From assembly GCA_963785255.1 (NCBI GenBank), contig CAWAUR010000014.1, forward strand, positions 310,001-374,000: DNA of 64,000 bases. Direction: 5' to 3'. The number at the start of each line of letters is the position of its first letter. Position 1 is the stretch's first letter. Below, in pieces: positions 1 to 8,260 of the stretch. The notes below the pieces were generated by a model that was not told the DNA's origin, did not search any database, and saw nothing but the letters and a program-made list of their open reading frames with translations. Source of the stretch: Bog-159 sp963785255 (GTDB taxonomy: Bacteria > Acidobacteriota > Terriglobia > Bryobacterales > Bryobacteraceae). Made by a program: the position numbers and the translations under genes.

Positions 1-78
1 CGCCGCGATGTCAAACTGGTGGAAGACCTCCCCCACGCCGAGATTGGGCTGGGGGAATCGTGCTTCGGACGCCGATGA
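1..78 (+). other. Possible 3' end of an unidentified gene at the window edge
   Basis: Frame 1 is open from the window edge to a TGA at 76-78 and encodes about 25 residues. A second frame is also open past this point (stop near 112), so the coding frame is uncertain. I do not recognise either peptide. The stretch from 79 to 333 holds no convincing gene; it has overlapping open frames on both strands without family features. Confidence 0.2.
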
Positions 79-333
79 ATGGAAGAATCGGGTCATGGAA
101 CTTCCCCAGCCGTAACCGCGAACCGCCCTGCACTGCCCCATGCGAGTGCTACCGCGAGTTCGAATCCCTCGAGTCTTGCTATTTGGCTCCCCGTCGTAGA
201 TTCAAACTGCGAATTGAAGCGCCATCTCCTGGGGCCGGCCTGTATAGTAACAACAGGGCGGCATCGCGAGCGGTCCAAAATGGCAGTCGGCGCGCAGCGG
301 CTTGCGGGCGGGCCGCCGACAGACCTTTACGCC

Positions 334-693
334 TTACGAACGCGGAGAGTCCGGGTCGAACGCACGTCGAATAGCCAGACTGATCTGCCGCATGCGGGCG
401 GCCGAGAGTGGACGCGGCAAGCGCTCTCCGAGGAGCGATTTCTTCAGAGTGGTAATGAAATGACCCTTCATCCAAGATGGCCCCGGCAGTCCCGTTTCGC
501 CCGGCTCGAATCTCATCGTGGTTGGACCATCCGCGCCTTGGCTGCCGAACGGAACGATGAGGACGGAATCGACCCGCTCGCTTAGATTACGGGAATCGAG
601 CGACACGATCAGGACCCAGTGACGCACCGGCGGGTTGCCCAGCATGGCGGTCCAGATCTCGCCACGCCGGGGTGAAGCGTTATGGCTGGTCAA
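334..693 (-). CDS. PemK/MazF-family mRNA interferase toxin
   Basis: This 119-residue protein looks like a type II toxin of the PemK/MazF family, which cleaves mRNA as a dimer. The N-terminal R-R-G-E-I-W (residues 9-14) is the usual first strand of the fold. It is followed by the P-V-R-H-W-V-L-I-V-S core and a V-L-I-V-P-F-G strand, in family order and at family length. The gene overlaps the upstream antitoxin by 14 bases on the same strand, the typical toxin-second arrangement with translational coupling. Family assignment is from motifs only. The pair sits directly beside a truncated speA, so it probably arrived on, or was moved with, a rearranged segment. Confidence 0.75.
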   Translation of the reverse strand: MTSHNASPRRGEIWTAMLGNPPVRHWVLIVSLDSRNLSERVDSVLIVPFGSQGADGPTTMRFEPGETGLPGPSWMKGHFITTLKKSLLGERLPRPLSAARMRQISLAIRRAFDPDSPRS

Positions 694-949
694 AGTCCAT
701 CTCTTGGGATGCGGCGCTCAGGGCGTCTTCCAGGTCACTCTCTTCCGCGGCGGCCTTGGCTGTCAGACCTTTGAAGTAGGCGGCGGTCTGGCGCTCCAGC
801 GTGGCGCGGTTGTCCAGCCGGCGGGCCATTTCCACGGCTTTGTCCACTGCCTGTCCGACGCTTTCGGCCTTCCCCGCCTTCACCATACTGTGGAGGTATG
901 CATAACTGTTCGCGCCGATCGTAGTCGACAGTTTCTTGCGCTGCAACAC
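680..949 (-). CDS. Antitoxin of the PemK-like module
   Basis: This 89-residue protein lies immediately upstream of the PemK-like toxin and overlaps it by 14 bases, so it is the likely cognate antitoxin. The N-terminal half (L-S-T-T-I-G-A-N-S-Y-A, then a helix with V-G-Q-A-V-D-K-A-V-E) fits a ribbon-helix-helix DNA-binding domain; the acidic C-terminal tail (E-E-S-D-L-E-D) would be the toxin-binding part. The start is unclear. GTG at 947-949 is used here, but a homologous broken copy at 5460-5697 has an in-frame ATG seven codons further upstream, and that codon is ATA in this copy. The N-terminus may therefore have been shortened by mutation. Confidence 0.7.
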   Translation of the reverse strand: MLQRKKLSTTIGANSYAYLHSMVKAGKAESVGQAVDKAVEMARRLDNRATLERQTAAYFKGLTAKAAAEESDLEDALSAASQEMDFDQP

Positions 950-950
950 G

Positions 951-967
951 TCTCCTATTTTAGGAGA
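951..967. promoter_or_regulatory. Perfect palindrome at the antitoxin start: operator or mRNA hairpin
   Basis: TCTCCTA and TAGGAGA form a perfect 7-bp inverted repeat around 3 bases, immediately upstream of the GTG start of the antitoxin. On the transcript the right arm is the Shine-Dalgarno-like AGGAGA and the left arm its complement, so a folded message would hide the ribosome site. It could equally be the binding site for the ribbon-helix-helix antitoxin. The same palindrome is kept at 5678-5694 beside the broken second copy. Confidence 0.55.
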
Positions 968-999
968 TATGCAGTCCCCTATGCAAGACGCCGCAATCC

Positions 1000-1914
1000 G
1001 TGGCGACCGAGAGCGGGCGCGCCGTAGCCGCTTATCACAGCATGCTCGTGTTCAATGTGCTGGGCGTATCGGGCATGGGCGAATCCGAAGTCCCCGCCGA
1101 GGTTCCGGCCGATGCCGAGCAGCCGCTCATCGATCTGCAGGAAACCAATCGCTCGCTCAGCACCAAGAACCTGCTGGAAAGCTATCACGACGCGCAGCAG
1201 GCCCTCGACCAGGCGCTGAACCTGTTCAGCCTGGGCTATCTTTCACTCGAGCAGCGCTGCCAGTGCGAGAACCTGTATTGGGCGATCAGCCGCCGCATTC
1301 AGGCGCTGGCGCAGTCGCTCGACTATTTCCCGGAAGAGTTGGAAGGCCTGGAGGCCATGCTCTCGGACACGTATTTCTGCAATTTTTCGCTGTTTCAGAG
1401 CATGCCGGATAGCTGGGCGATCAAGCAGTTGTTTCCGCTGATGCCGATTCACCGCCTGGATGAAGAACCCAAGCGGCACGCGATTCTGGGCGACATCACC
1501 TGCGATTCCGATGGCAAGGTGGATCAGTTTATCGACCGGCGCGACGTGAAGCGCACGCTGCTGCTGCATCCCTTCAACGGCGACGATTACTATCTGGGCG
1601 CGTTTCTGCTCGGCGCGTATCAGGAGATCCTGGGCGACCTGCACAATCTCTTCGGCGATACGAATACGGTGCACGTGCGGTTGAGCGAGACCGGCGAGGT
1701 GATTCTGGATTCCGTGATCAAGGGCGATACGGTGCGCGAGGTGCTCAACTACGTGCAGTTTTCAGCCGATGCGCTGGTGAGCCGTCTGCGGCGGGATGTG
1801 GAGTGCGCGTTGAGGGAAGGGCGGCTGGGATATGAGGAGTCGGGGCGGCTGCTGAAGTTTTATGAGGAGGGACTGCTGGGGTATACGTATTTGGAGGATG
1901 TGCACGAGCGGTAG
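1000..1914 (+). pseudogene. speA: Biosynthetic arginine decarboxylase (SpeA), 3' fragment lacking the PLP-binding half
   Basis: The 304 residues match the C-terminal half of SpeA-type arginine decarboxylase, which makes agmatine for polyamines. Clear family landmarks are E-S-G-R-A followed by S-M-L-V-F-N-V, then Y-F-C-N-F-S, G-D-I-T-C-D-S-D-G-K, H-P-F and E-I-L-G-D-L-H-N-L-F-G-D-T-N. Full-length SpeA is roughly twice this size. The N-terminal alanine-racemase-like barrel with the PLP lysine is absent, and the reading frame begins (GTG at 1000) just before E-S-G-R-A. The break coincides with the end of the stretch shared with 5388-5730, so the loss looks like a rearrangement border. A functional enzyme is not expected. 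Confidence 0.85.
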
Positions 1915-1929
1915 GGCGGGTGGGCGCGA

Positions 1930-3363
1930 TCAGTAAGGCCACGGTCTGCGCGGGACGGACATGGTGCTCCATTTGCCGTTTTGATCGCAGACCTTGAGAA
2001 TCGCCGGTGTCGTCAGTTCCGGGCAGCGTTCGAAGCTGTGCTTGATTAGACCTTGCCGTTCGAACTGTCGATGAAGTTGGCCCCAGTTATCGCCCCAGGA
2101 AACTCGCACGGGCTGAATTTCCCGTGTAAAGTCGTATCGTGCGCCTCCGGTTCCACCCGTCTCGTCCGTGCTTACGGTTATACCGTCCGGGCGGTCGTCT
2201 ATACGAATCGCGATGTTATACGGGACATCGCTGGCCAAGCTCAGTTCGGAGCGTGGAAACAGAATGAAGCGGTAAGGCCTTCCTGCAGGGCAACCTTGAG
2301 TACACTGATACTGTGAGCCATCGCTTTGGAGCGACATTGCCGCGGGGCCTTCTTGTCTCAGAATCGCGAGGAATGCTTGATGGTACTCGTTGTTTATTCC
2401 GGCTGCGAGGATATAGGTGCCCGACTTCGTTTGGATCCTGTGCATCGCCCTTACGTTTCCTGAGCTCACAAATACGATTTGGTGGGCGCCGGTAGGGGAA
2501 ACCTTCACCAAGAAGGACGGCCACCAAGTATTGTCAGACACGGCCAGATAGACTGATCGTCGACCGTTTTCCGGAACCAACAACATCTCGTCGAAAATCC
2601 ACGGTCCTTTGACGGCCCAGTCGCCGAATCTGAGGCGGACCTCCGGCTGATAATTCCAGAGCGGTTTTCCGCGCGAGGAAAAGCATAGGAGCCGGTCGGA
2701 CGCCGAGCCATCGGCGAATCCGGCGTTGACCAGAACTTCGGGGGCGCCATCGCCGTTCAAGTCGACGACCTGAGCCGTCCAGGCCATTTCGCCGCCCGCA
2801 GGATCCCTCAGTCCTGCACTGAAGGAGTGCGTCCACAGCACGTCACCCTTTGGATCGAGCGCCACCACCGAGCTGCGGGTTAGCGATGCGCTGGCAAGCT
2901 GCGAGGGGCGATGGAAATGGCGGAATGCGAAGAAAGCGCCGACGCTGGCGATTAGCATGGCAACCCCGGCAACTAACCGCCGGGGAAACCCTTTTGGCTT
3001 GCGCCTGGCTTCCGGCGCAGGCGCGGGCGCTTCGGCGATCAGCCGGTAGCCCTCGCCAGCCACGGTCCCAATGTAGCGAGGGTTGTCGGCGCCGTCTCCC
3101 ATTGCTCGGCGAAGCTGTCGGATGGCCTGCTCCACCGTTCCCGGCTCCCGCACTTCTCCCCAAACTTTTTCCAGCAGTTCCGTCTTCGATACCACGCGGT
3201 GGCGGTTTCTCGCCAGATACTCGAGTACTCCGAATGGTTTTGGTGTGATGTGAATCTTGTCTTCGCCGCGGAACAAAGCGCGAAGATCCGAGTCCAGCCT
3301 GAACTCGCCAAACGAAAGGATCGTCTGACCGGCATGGCCGGAGTCGGGGGAAGGGCTATTCAC
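1930..3363 (-). CDS. Membrane-anchored OmpR-type winged-helix regulator with a secreted sensor-like domain
   Basis: Residues 13-110 form an OmpR/PhoB-type winged-helix DNA-binding domain (F-R-L-D start, L-E-Y-L-A-R-N, recognition region V-E-Q-A-I-R-Q-L-R, then Y-I-G-T-V-A-G-E-G-Y-R-L). A proline/alanine/lysine linker and one transmembrane helix (about residues 130-148) follow. The remaining 320 residues would be periplasmic; D-L-N-G-D-G-A-P-E-V is an FG-GAP/VCBS-like calcium loop, suggesting a beta-propeller. This CadC/ToxR-like layout, with no kinase, is common in acidobacteria. The gene is divergent from the kelch/GH25-like gene with about 120 bases between them, so it may control that neighbour. 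The ligand is unknown. Confidence 0.75.
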   Translation of the reverse strand: MNSPSPDSGHAGQTILSFGEFRLDSDLRALFRGEDKIHITPKPFGVLEYLARNRHRVVSKTELLEKVWGEVREPGTVEQAIRQLRRAMGDGADNPRYIGTVAGEGYRLIAEAPAPAPEARRKPKGFPRRLVAGVAMLIASVGAFFAFRHFHRPSQLASASLTRSSVVALDPKGDVLWTHSFSAGLRDPAGGEMAWTAQVVDLNGDGAPEVLVNAGFADGSASDRLLCFSSRGKPLWNYQPEVRLRFGDWAVKGPWIFDEMLLVPENGRRSVYLAVSDNTWWPSFLVKVSPTGAHQIVFVSSGNVRAMHRIQTKSGTYILAAGINNEYHQAFLAILRQEGPAAMSLQSDGSQYQCTQGCPAGRPYRFILFPRSELSLASDVPYNIAIRIDDRPDGITVSTDETGGTGGARYDFTREIQPVRVSWGDNWGQLHRQFERQGLIKHSFERCPELTTPAILKVCDQNGKWSTMSVPRRPWPY

Positions 3364-3484
3364 GGCAATTTCGGCGTTTCTTCAGCGGTTTTTCAATGCG
3401 AATCGAACCAACTCATTCTAACTTGGAACCGGCGCCTTTCCACCAACATTTGGGACGGCGAAATTCACAAGGAGATTTAAACGA

Positions 3485-5335
3485 ATGCATCGTCTAGGCT
3501 TCCTCTTCGGCTTCGCGCTGGTCTGCGTGGCGGCGCAGTACCCCGCAGCAGGACAGTCTTCGCCGTGGCTGTATTCCCCCCTTGGAGCCTCAGGGCCGCC
3601 GGGCAACGGGACTTCCCTCGTTTACGATCCCATTAGCAACGAGCTCATCGCTTTTGGGGGAGTTTTTCCGCCGGGTTGTTGCACCTACACGAACGACACT
3701 TGGATCTTGACAAATGCAAACGGACTTGGCGGAGTCCCGCAGCATTGGCAACAACTCTCGCCCGCCGGGACGTGGCCGCAGCCGCGGGCGGCGGCGAGCG
3801 CAGTGTACGACCAAGCCAGCAATAGCATGATCGTTTTTGGCGGCGGCGTGGGAGGCTGTGTGAACGACTGCGTGCTGTATGACGACGTCTGGGTGCTCTC
3901 CGACGCGAATGGCATAGGCGGCACTCCAACTTGGACACAGATCAATCCTTCGACCCCAAGCGGTATGCCAAGCACGCGCGCCGATAGCGCCGCCATCTAC
4001 GACTCCAAATCCAACCGCATGACCATCTTCGGAGGCGGCAATAACGGGTCTTCCGATACCAACGACGTGTGGGTACTGACGCACGCGAATAACATGGGCG
4101 GTCAACCCGAGTGGCTGCCTGTTTCGCCCACTGGACCAGCCCCTTCGGGAAGGGAGGCTGCGGTGGTCACGTACGATGTGACCTCGCATAATATGACCGT
4201 CTTCGGAGGCTGCTGCGTCGCCGTAAACGACACGTGGATTCTCACTCATGCGGATGGTCTGGGCGCTACGCCGGCTTGGGAGCAATTATCCCCGGGGGGA
4301 ACACCGCCCGCCCCTCGCACTAGCAAGGCGTACGGCTACGACTCTGAAACCAACACACTCATCGTATTCGGCGGGCTCGGCTACTATCCTTCAGCCTTCT
4401 ACAATGACGTTTGGGTACTAACCAGCGCCAACGGGGTCGGTGCCTCGCCTACCTGGGTCAATGTGATTCCTAACGGCCTATCCGGATCGCCTCCGCCAGC
4501 CGTTTATTCACCGGGCGCCTATGACTCCATCTCGAAGCGGCTTATGTTCACGCCCGACCCGTCCGACCTTTGGATTCTCACTACGCGCAACGGCATCGAC
4601 TTCTCCGGCGCCGATTTGCCGACGGCTACTCAGCTTTCGGAGATTGCGCAGGCCGGGGTCGTCTACGCCGTGGGAGAGGTTTCGGGCGGCACATCGGCCA
4701 ACTCAGCCGGCGCTGCGGAATTGCAAGCGTTCCAGAATGCGGGTTTCCAGTCGGCGGCTTATTGTTTCCTCTCCTTGAATGCGACCGCCGCACCCGGAGA
4801 TCAGCAGGTGAATGCAGGAATCTCGGCCTTGGGCGGCGTCGGCAGCCCAACCTTCAATAGCGTGAGCTTTATCGCCATAGATGTGGAAGAGGAGAGCCTG
4901 GACTCAAACGGAGCGTATGATCCGGCCACATTGGCGGACCGCCTTACAATCATCGCGCAAGCGCTTCAGCAGATTACAAGCGTGGGTAAAGCGGCGGTGA
5001 TCTATACCAACCAAACAGCCTGGCACAAGACCGCCAGCGACGCGATCTGCACACAATCGAACGGCGAAACAACCTGCGGCTTCGGTGCCTCGGGAGATCA
5101 ACAGGCATACCCACTGTGGGAACTCACTTCGTACAACCGGTTTTGGAACGATGCGGGGAAGGAGTACTGCGGCGACGGAACCGCCTTCGTAGAGCCCTTC
5201 ACGGCATTCGACGGCTGGGGCTCGGTGTCGGGAAAGCAATATGACATCGGCACGCAGGCGAGCAGATGCGCGGGCGCGACGCTGTCGGGAGTCCAGGTCG
5301 ACTTCGATGTGTTTGCGGCGGCCCTATTTCAATAG
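3485..5335 (+). CDS. Secreted kelch-repeat protein fused to a GH25-like (lysozyme-type) barrel
   Basis: A signal peptide (residues 1-23, ending A-A-G-Q) is followed by about six kelch-type propeller blades (about 30-360). Each blade carries a hydrophobic I-V-F-G-G strand and an N-D-T-W-I-L or N-D-V-W-V-L strand. Residues about 370-616 differ: G-I-D-F-S-G near the start, F-I-A-I-D-V-E-E, A-V-I-Y-T-N-Q, L-W-E-L-T-S-Y and a closing V-Q-V-D-F-D-V-F fit glycoside hydrolase family 25 or the related Rv2525c-like fold. The acidic D-V-E-E is where GH25 catalytic residues lie. A purine-rich ribosome site precedes the ATG. The role could be peptidoglycan or glycan hydrolysis outside the cell, with the propeller for binding; activity is inferred only. 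Confidence 0.65.
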   Translation: MHRLGFLFGFALVCVAAQYPAAGQSSPWLYSPLGASGPPGNGTSLVYDPISNELIAFGGVFPPGCCTYTNDTWILTNANGLGGVPQHWQQLSPAGTWPQPRAAASAVYDQASNSMIVFGGGVGGCVNDCVLYDDVWVLSDANGIGGTPTWTQINPSTPSGMPSTRADSAAIYDSKSNRMTIFGGGNNGSSDTNDVWVLTHANNMGGQPEWLPVSPTGPAPSGREAAVVTYDVTSHNMTVFGGCCVAVNDTWILTHADGLGATPAWEQLSPGGTPPAPRTSKAYGYDSETNTLIVFGGLGYYPSAFYNDVWVLTSANGVGASPTWVNVIPNGLSGSPPPAVYSPGAYDSISKRLMFTPDPSDLWILTTRNGIDFSGADLPTATQLSEIAQAGVVYAVGEVSGGTSANSAGAAELQAFQNAGFQSAAYCFLSLNATAAPGDQQVNAGISALGGVGSPTFNSVSFIAIDVEEESLDSNGAYDPATLADRLTIIAQALQQITSVGKAAVIYTNQTAWHKTASDAICTQSNGETTCGFGASGDQQAYPLWELTSYNRFWNDAGKEYCGDGTAFVEPFTAFDGWGSVSGKQYDIGTQASRCAGATLSGVQVDFDVFAAALFQ

Positions 5336-5459
5336 GCCGCGCGGCCTCCGCGCTATATAGGCAGGTTAGCGGCGCGCATAAGATTCCCTAGCGCGCCGCG
5401 CAGTACCTGGCGAGGCATACAGATCGGGCGAGCTTTAGATTGAAGGTCATATTACCCGT

Positions 5460-5697
5460 ATGTTGACGGTTCGGGCCGCCGCGGCTTTGGCGGTCAGGCC
5501 CTTGGGCGGCGGTCTGGCGCTCCAGCGTGGCTCGGTTGTCCAGCCGGCGGGCCATTTCGACGGCTTTGTCCACCGCCTGTCCGACGCTTTCGGCCTTGCC
5601 CGCCTTCACCATATTGTGGAGGTTGTGCATAACTGTTCGCGCCGATCGTGGTGGACAGTTGCTTGCGCTGCAACACGTCTCCTATTTTAGGAGACAT
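5460..5697 (-). pseudogene. Broken second copy of the PemK-module antitoxin
   Basis: Two reading frames together reproduce the antitoxin at 680-949: one frame gives L-S-T-T-I-G-A-N-S-Y-A, the next gives M-V-K-A-G-K-A-E-S-V-G-Q-A-V-D-K-A-V-E. The shift lies near 5630, where an extra base is present relative to the first copy. A short deletion removes the part corresponding to Y-F-K-G, and the C-terminus and toxin gene are missing. An ATG at 5695-5697 is in frame with the N-terminus. The upstream palindrome and about 30 further bases are also conserved, so the duplicated unit included the control region. Confidence 0.75.
5678..5694. promoter_or_regulatory. Palindrome of the second antitoxin copy
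   Basis: This is the same inverted repeat as at 951-967 (TCTCCTA, 3 bases, TAGGAGA), extended here by one further G-C pair. It has survived although the gene behind it is broken. Confidence 0.5.
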
Positions 5698-5919
5698 ACA
5701 ATCCCCTATGCAAGGCGCCCGCAATCCAGGTGCGGAGCGGATCGAGATGCCCCAACCCTCGCACGGAATCGATAGGCTTTGGTAGAATCGGATCTTGACG
5801 CGTGCAGGACGCGTCCCGTCCGCGGAAAGGGCCGCGCCCACCTGCTCCTTTGAGGATTCGCTTTCCGCCGGACCCTCTTTCGCCTGTCATGCGGACCAGG
5901 CACAACGAAGGAGGCAGTC

Positions 5920-7386
5920 TTGAATCTCGAACAACAGAAAAAACAGGCTCGCGAATTGTTGCGCGCGATCCGTTCGGGCAACTCGGACGCGCTCTCGCGC
6001 CTGCGCCGCCAGCATAGCCGCTGGGCGGTCGACGACGCAACCGTACGCCAACAGGTGGCTCTGCACGACGCGCAGTTCGTCCTGGCTCGCGAACAAGGGT
6101 TTGCCAGTTGGACCAAGTTGAAGGCTTATGCCGAACCCTCGCCGCACTCCCGCCACACGCGTTTATTCGTCGCCGACGTGGCGTGGATTGCAGATCGGGT
6201 CCGTGGCTTGTTGCGAACGCGCCAGTCGGCCGGCCCGGCAGCCTTGGAACAGATTCGTGAGTGGCATCCGCGCTTTTCGGATTGGACGGACGACGAGATT
6301 CGAAAAGCCGAATTCACCGAAGCCGACGCCCGCCTGGTCTACGCGCGGGAGCACGGGTTCGAGACATGGGACGACCTGGCAAGCCGGGTGAATCTATTGG
6401 CATCCGGGACGGACACGGCTATCGCCGAGCCGTTCATGGCGGCCTTCCGCGCGCTCGAATCCGGTAAAGTTGCGGATTTCGATGCGGTGTTGCGCGCGAA
6501 TCCCCGCTTGGCACATGAGCGCGGGACCAACGGCAACACGCTGCTCAATCTCGCCGTCAGCTTCGCCGGCAAGCCGGATTGGAAAGGCGGTGTGTCTCCC
6601 GTCGAAGCGCTGCTCGCGGGAGGCGCCGATGTAAATGACGCTAACGATCGCGGCTGGACGCCGCTCCATCAGGCTGCGTACACGAACAATGTGGGTATTG
6701 CGGGCATGCTGGTGGCGAAAGGCGCGGCTCTCGATGCCGAAGCGCATGGCGCGGGCGGTACCCCTCTGGTTGTCGCTCTGTTTTGGGGTCATCGGGAGGT
6801 CGCCGATTTGATTGGAAGCTACGGTGTCGCGCCGGGAAATCTTCGCACGGCAGCCGGGCTCGGCAGTATCGAGTTGCTGGAAGCGCTCTTCCGCGATGAG
6901 CGCACTCTGCTGCCCGAAGCCGGCGCTGCCCGCGGATTTTACCGTCCGCACAGCGGCTTTCCAGATTGGCAACCGTCCAACGATCCGCAAGAGATTCTCG
7001 ACGAGGCGCTCGTTTGGGCATCGAAGAGCGGCCGCGTGGCTGTTCCGGATCGCCTGCTGCGAGCGGGGGCCCACATCGATGCCGACCCTTATCGAGGCAC
7101 CCCACTCATTTGGGCGGCGGCCTGTGACCGCACGGAGGCCGCCGCATGGTTATTGGATCATGGCGCCGACGTCAACCAGAAGGCCACATTCGGTGGGTTG
7201 ACCCACGGGCAAGGAATCACGGCTTTGCATCTGGCGGCGCAGAGTGGACATTTGGCAATGGTCAAACTGCTGCTGGAACGTGGCGCGGACCGTTTCGTGA
7301 AAGACGATCTTTACGGCGCTACGCCGGAGATGTCCGCGGATTATTTCGGCCAGGCCGCGGTGCGCGATTACTTGAGGTCGTATTAG
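5920..7386 (+). CDS. Ankyrin-repeat protein
   Basis: The 488-residue protein has an alpha-helical N-terminal region (1-160) with two similar segments ending F-A-S-W-T-K-L-K and F-E-T-W-D-D-L-A. About seven ankyrin repeats follow (residues about 165-488), with motifs such as G-W-T-P-L-H-Q-A-A, G-G-T-P-L-V-V-A, and I-T-A-L-H-L-A-A-Q-S-G-H-L-A-M-V-K-L-L-L. The TTG at 5920 is chosen because AAGGAGG (5908-5914) sits five bases upstream. No signal peptide or membrane segment is seen, so it is probably cytoplasmic and binds a protein partner; the partner is unknown. Confidence 0.8.
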   Translation: MNLEQQKKQARELLRAIRSGNSDALSRLRRQHSRWAVDDATVRQQVALHDAQFVLAREQGFASWTKLKAYAEPSPHSRHTRLFVADVAWIADRVRGLLRTRQSAGPAALEQIREWHPRFSDWTDDEIRKAEFTEADARLVYAREHGFETWDDLASRVNLLASGTDTAIAEPFMAAFRALESGKVADFDAVLRANPRLAHERGTNGNTLLNLAVSFAGKPDWKGGVSPVEALLAGGADVNDANDRGWTPLHQAAYTNNVGIAGMLVAKGAALDAEAHGAGGTPLVVALFWGHREVADLIGSYGVAPGNLRTAAGLGSIELLEALFRDERTLLPEAGAARGFYRPHSGFPDWQPSNDPQEILDEALVWASKSGRVAVPDRLLRAGAHIDADPYRGTPLIWAAACDRTEAAAWLLDHGADVNQKATFGGLTHGQGITALHLAAQSGHLAMVKLLLERGADRFVKDDLYGATPEMSADYFGQAAVRDYLRSY

Positions 7387-7483
7387 AGCATGAATCGGAA
7401 ACTGAGGAGGCCCGACCGTTTGTCGGCATTTGGGCGGCTGGCGGCGCGGCACGCGCGGGTCGCCCTCGGGTACCATCAATGCA

Positions 7484-7513
7484 TTGTGTTCATGATACGT
7501 CTAGGTGTATACT
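7484..7513 (+). promoter_or_regulatory. Candidate promoter of the PIN toxin-antitoxin module
   Basis: TTGTGT (7484-7489) and TATACT (7508-7513) are separated by 18 bases, a plausible sigma-70-type pair with a good -10 and a weak -35. Transcription would start about 7 bases downstream, at or beside the GTG at 7520, so the message could be leaderless. Confidence 0.35.
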
Positions 7514-7519
7514 GATCCT

Positions 7520-7750
7520 GTGAGCGTCAAATTCCAAATCACGTTGCCCGACGACCTCGCTCTGGCATTGAAGCGCGCGGCTGTCAAGGACAAGGTGCCG
7601 CTGGCCCAATACATCCGCGTGACGATGGTGGAACGATTGGGCCGGGTCGCCAACGCCGCGAGCGGGGATCCGTTTGCGTCCATTACGGACCTGGCCGATG
7701 CGCCGGATGTGGACCTTGCCGCAAGTGTTGACGAAATCCTGTACAAATGA
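7520..7750 (+). CDS. Antitoxin partner of the PIN-domain toxin
   Basis: A small protein of about 76 residues begins V-K-F-Q-I-T-L-P-D-D-L and continues with a basic helix containing A-V-K-D-K-V-P-L-A-Q-Y-I-R. This is the pattern of a ribbon-helix-helix antitoxin, with an acidic C-terminus for toxin binding. It overlaps the following PIN gene by four bases (ATGA), indicating translational coupling. An in-frame GTG at 7505 would add five residues, but it precedes and overlaps the candidate -10 box, so the later GTG is preferred. Confidence 0.65.
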   Translation: MSVKFQITLPDDLALALKRAAVKDKVPLAQYIRVTMVERLGRVANAASGDPFASITDLADAPDVDLAASVDEILYK

Positions 7751-8139
7751 ACGCTTTTGTGGATACGAGCTTTTATATCGCCCGCGTCATGCCGCGCGAT
7801 CAGTGGCATGCCAAGGCCGTGAAAGCCGTGCGGCCCGGCATGAGCTTCGTTACTTCCACGCTGGTGATCAACGAGACGATTTCGTTGCTTCAGGCCCGTG
7901 GACTGCTTTCGGCGGCGATGGCCTTCTTGAGGGAGGCCCGGCTCAGCCCCGACGTGCTTATCGTTTATCCTGACGCCGCGCTGCAAACCGAAGGCTGGGA
8001 TCTCTTCGCCCGCTGGGGCGGCGCCGGGGCCAACGCCATCGATTGCGTGAGCTTTGCGATTATGCGGAAAATGTCGATCCGGAAGGCGTTCACCTTCGAC
8101 GCGCACTTCCATGCCGCGGGCTTCGAGATCTTGCGCTAA
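7747..8139 (+). CDS. PIN-domain RNase toxin (VapC-like)
   Basis: This 130-residue protein has the PIN pattern of acidic metal ligands: Asp in F-V-D-T-S-F-Y near the N-terminus, Glu in I-N-E-T, Asp in A-I-D-C-V-S-F, and Asp in F-D-A-H-F near the C-terminus. PIN toxins cleave RNA in a Mg-dependent way. It overlaps its antitoxin by four bases. All expected acidic residues are present and there is no frameshift, so this is probably an intact module. Confidence 0.8.
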   Translation: MNAFVDTSFYIARVMPRDQWHAKAVKAVRPGMSFVTSTLVINETISLLQARGLLSAAMAFLREARLSPDVLIVYPDAALQTEGWDLFARWGGAGANAIDCVSFAIMRKMSIRKAFTFDAHFHAAGFEILR

Positions 8140-8260
8140 GGGCCCTTTGGCAGCCGCCCGGCGAACGCCGCCTCCAGTTTTACGGCATCAATACCGCGGA
8201 TTTCGTCGCGCCGTTTGTAGTCTTCGATGGCGCGGGCAACAATATACGAGAGGAGCGGGG

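Noticed and set aside
150..175. tRNA T-loop-like GAGTTCGAATCC near the left end
   Set aside because: The flanking bases do not pair into a T stem and no acceptor or anticodon arm is found.
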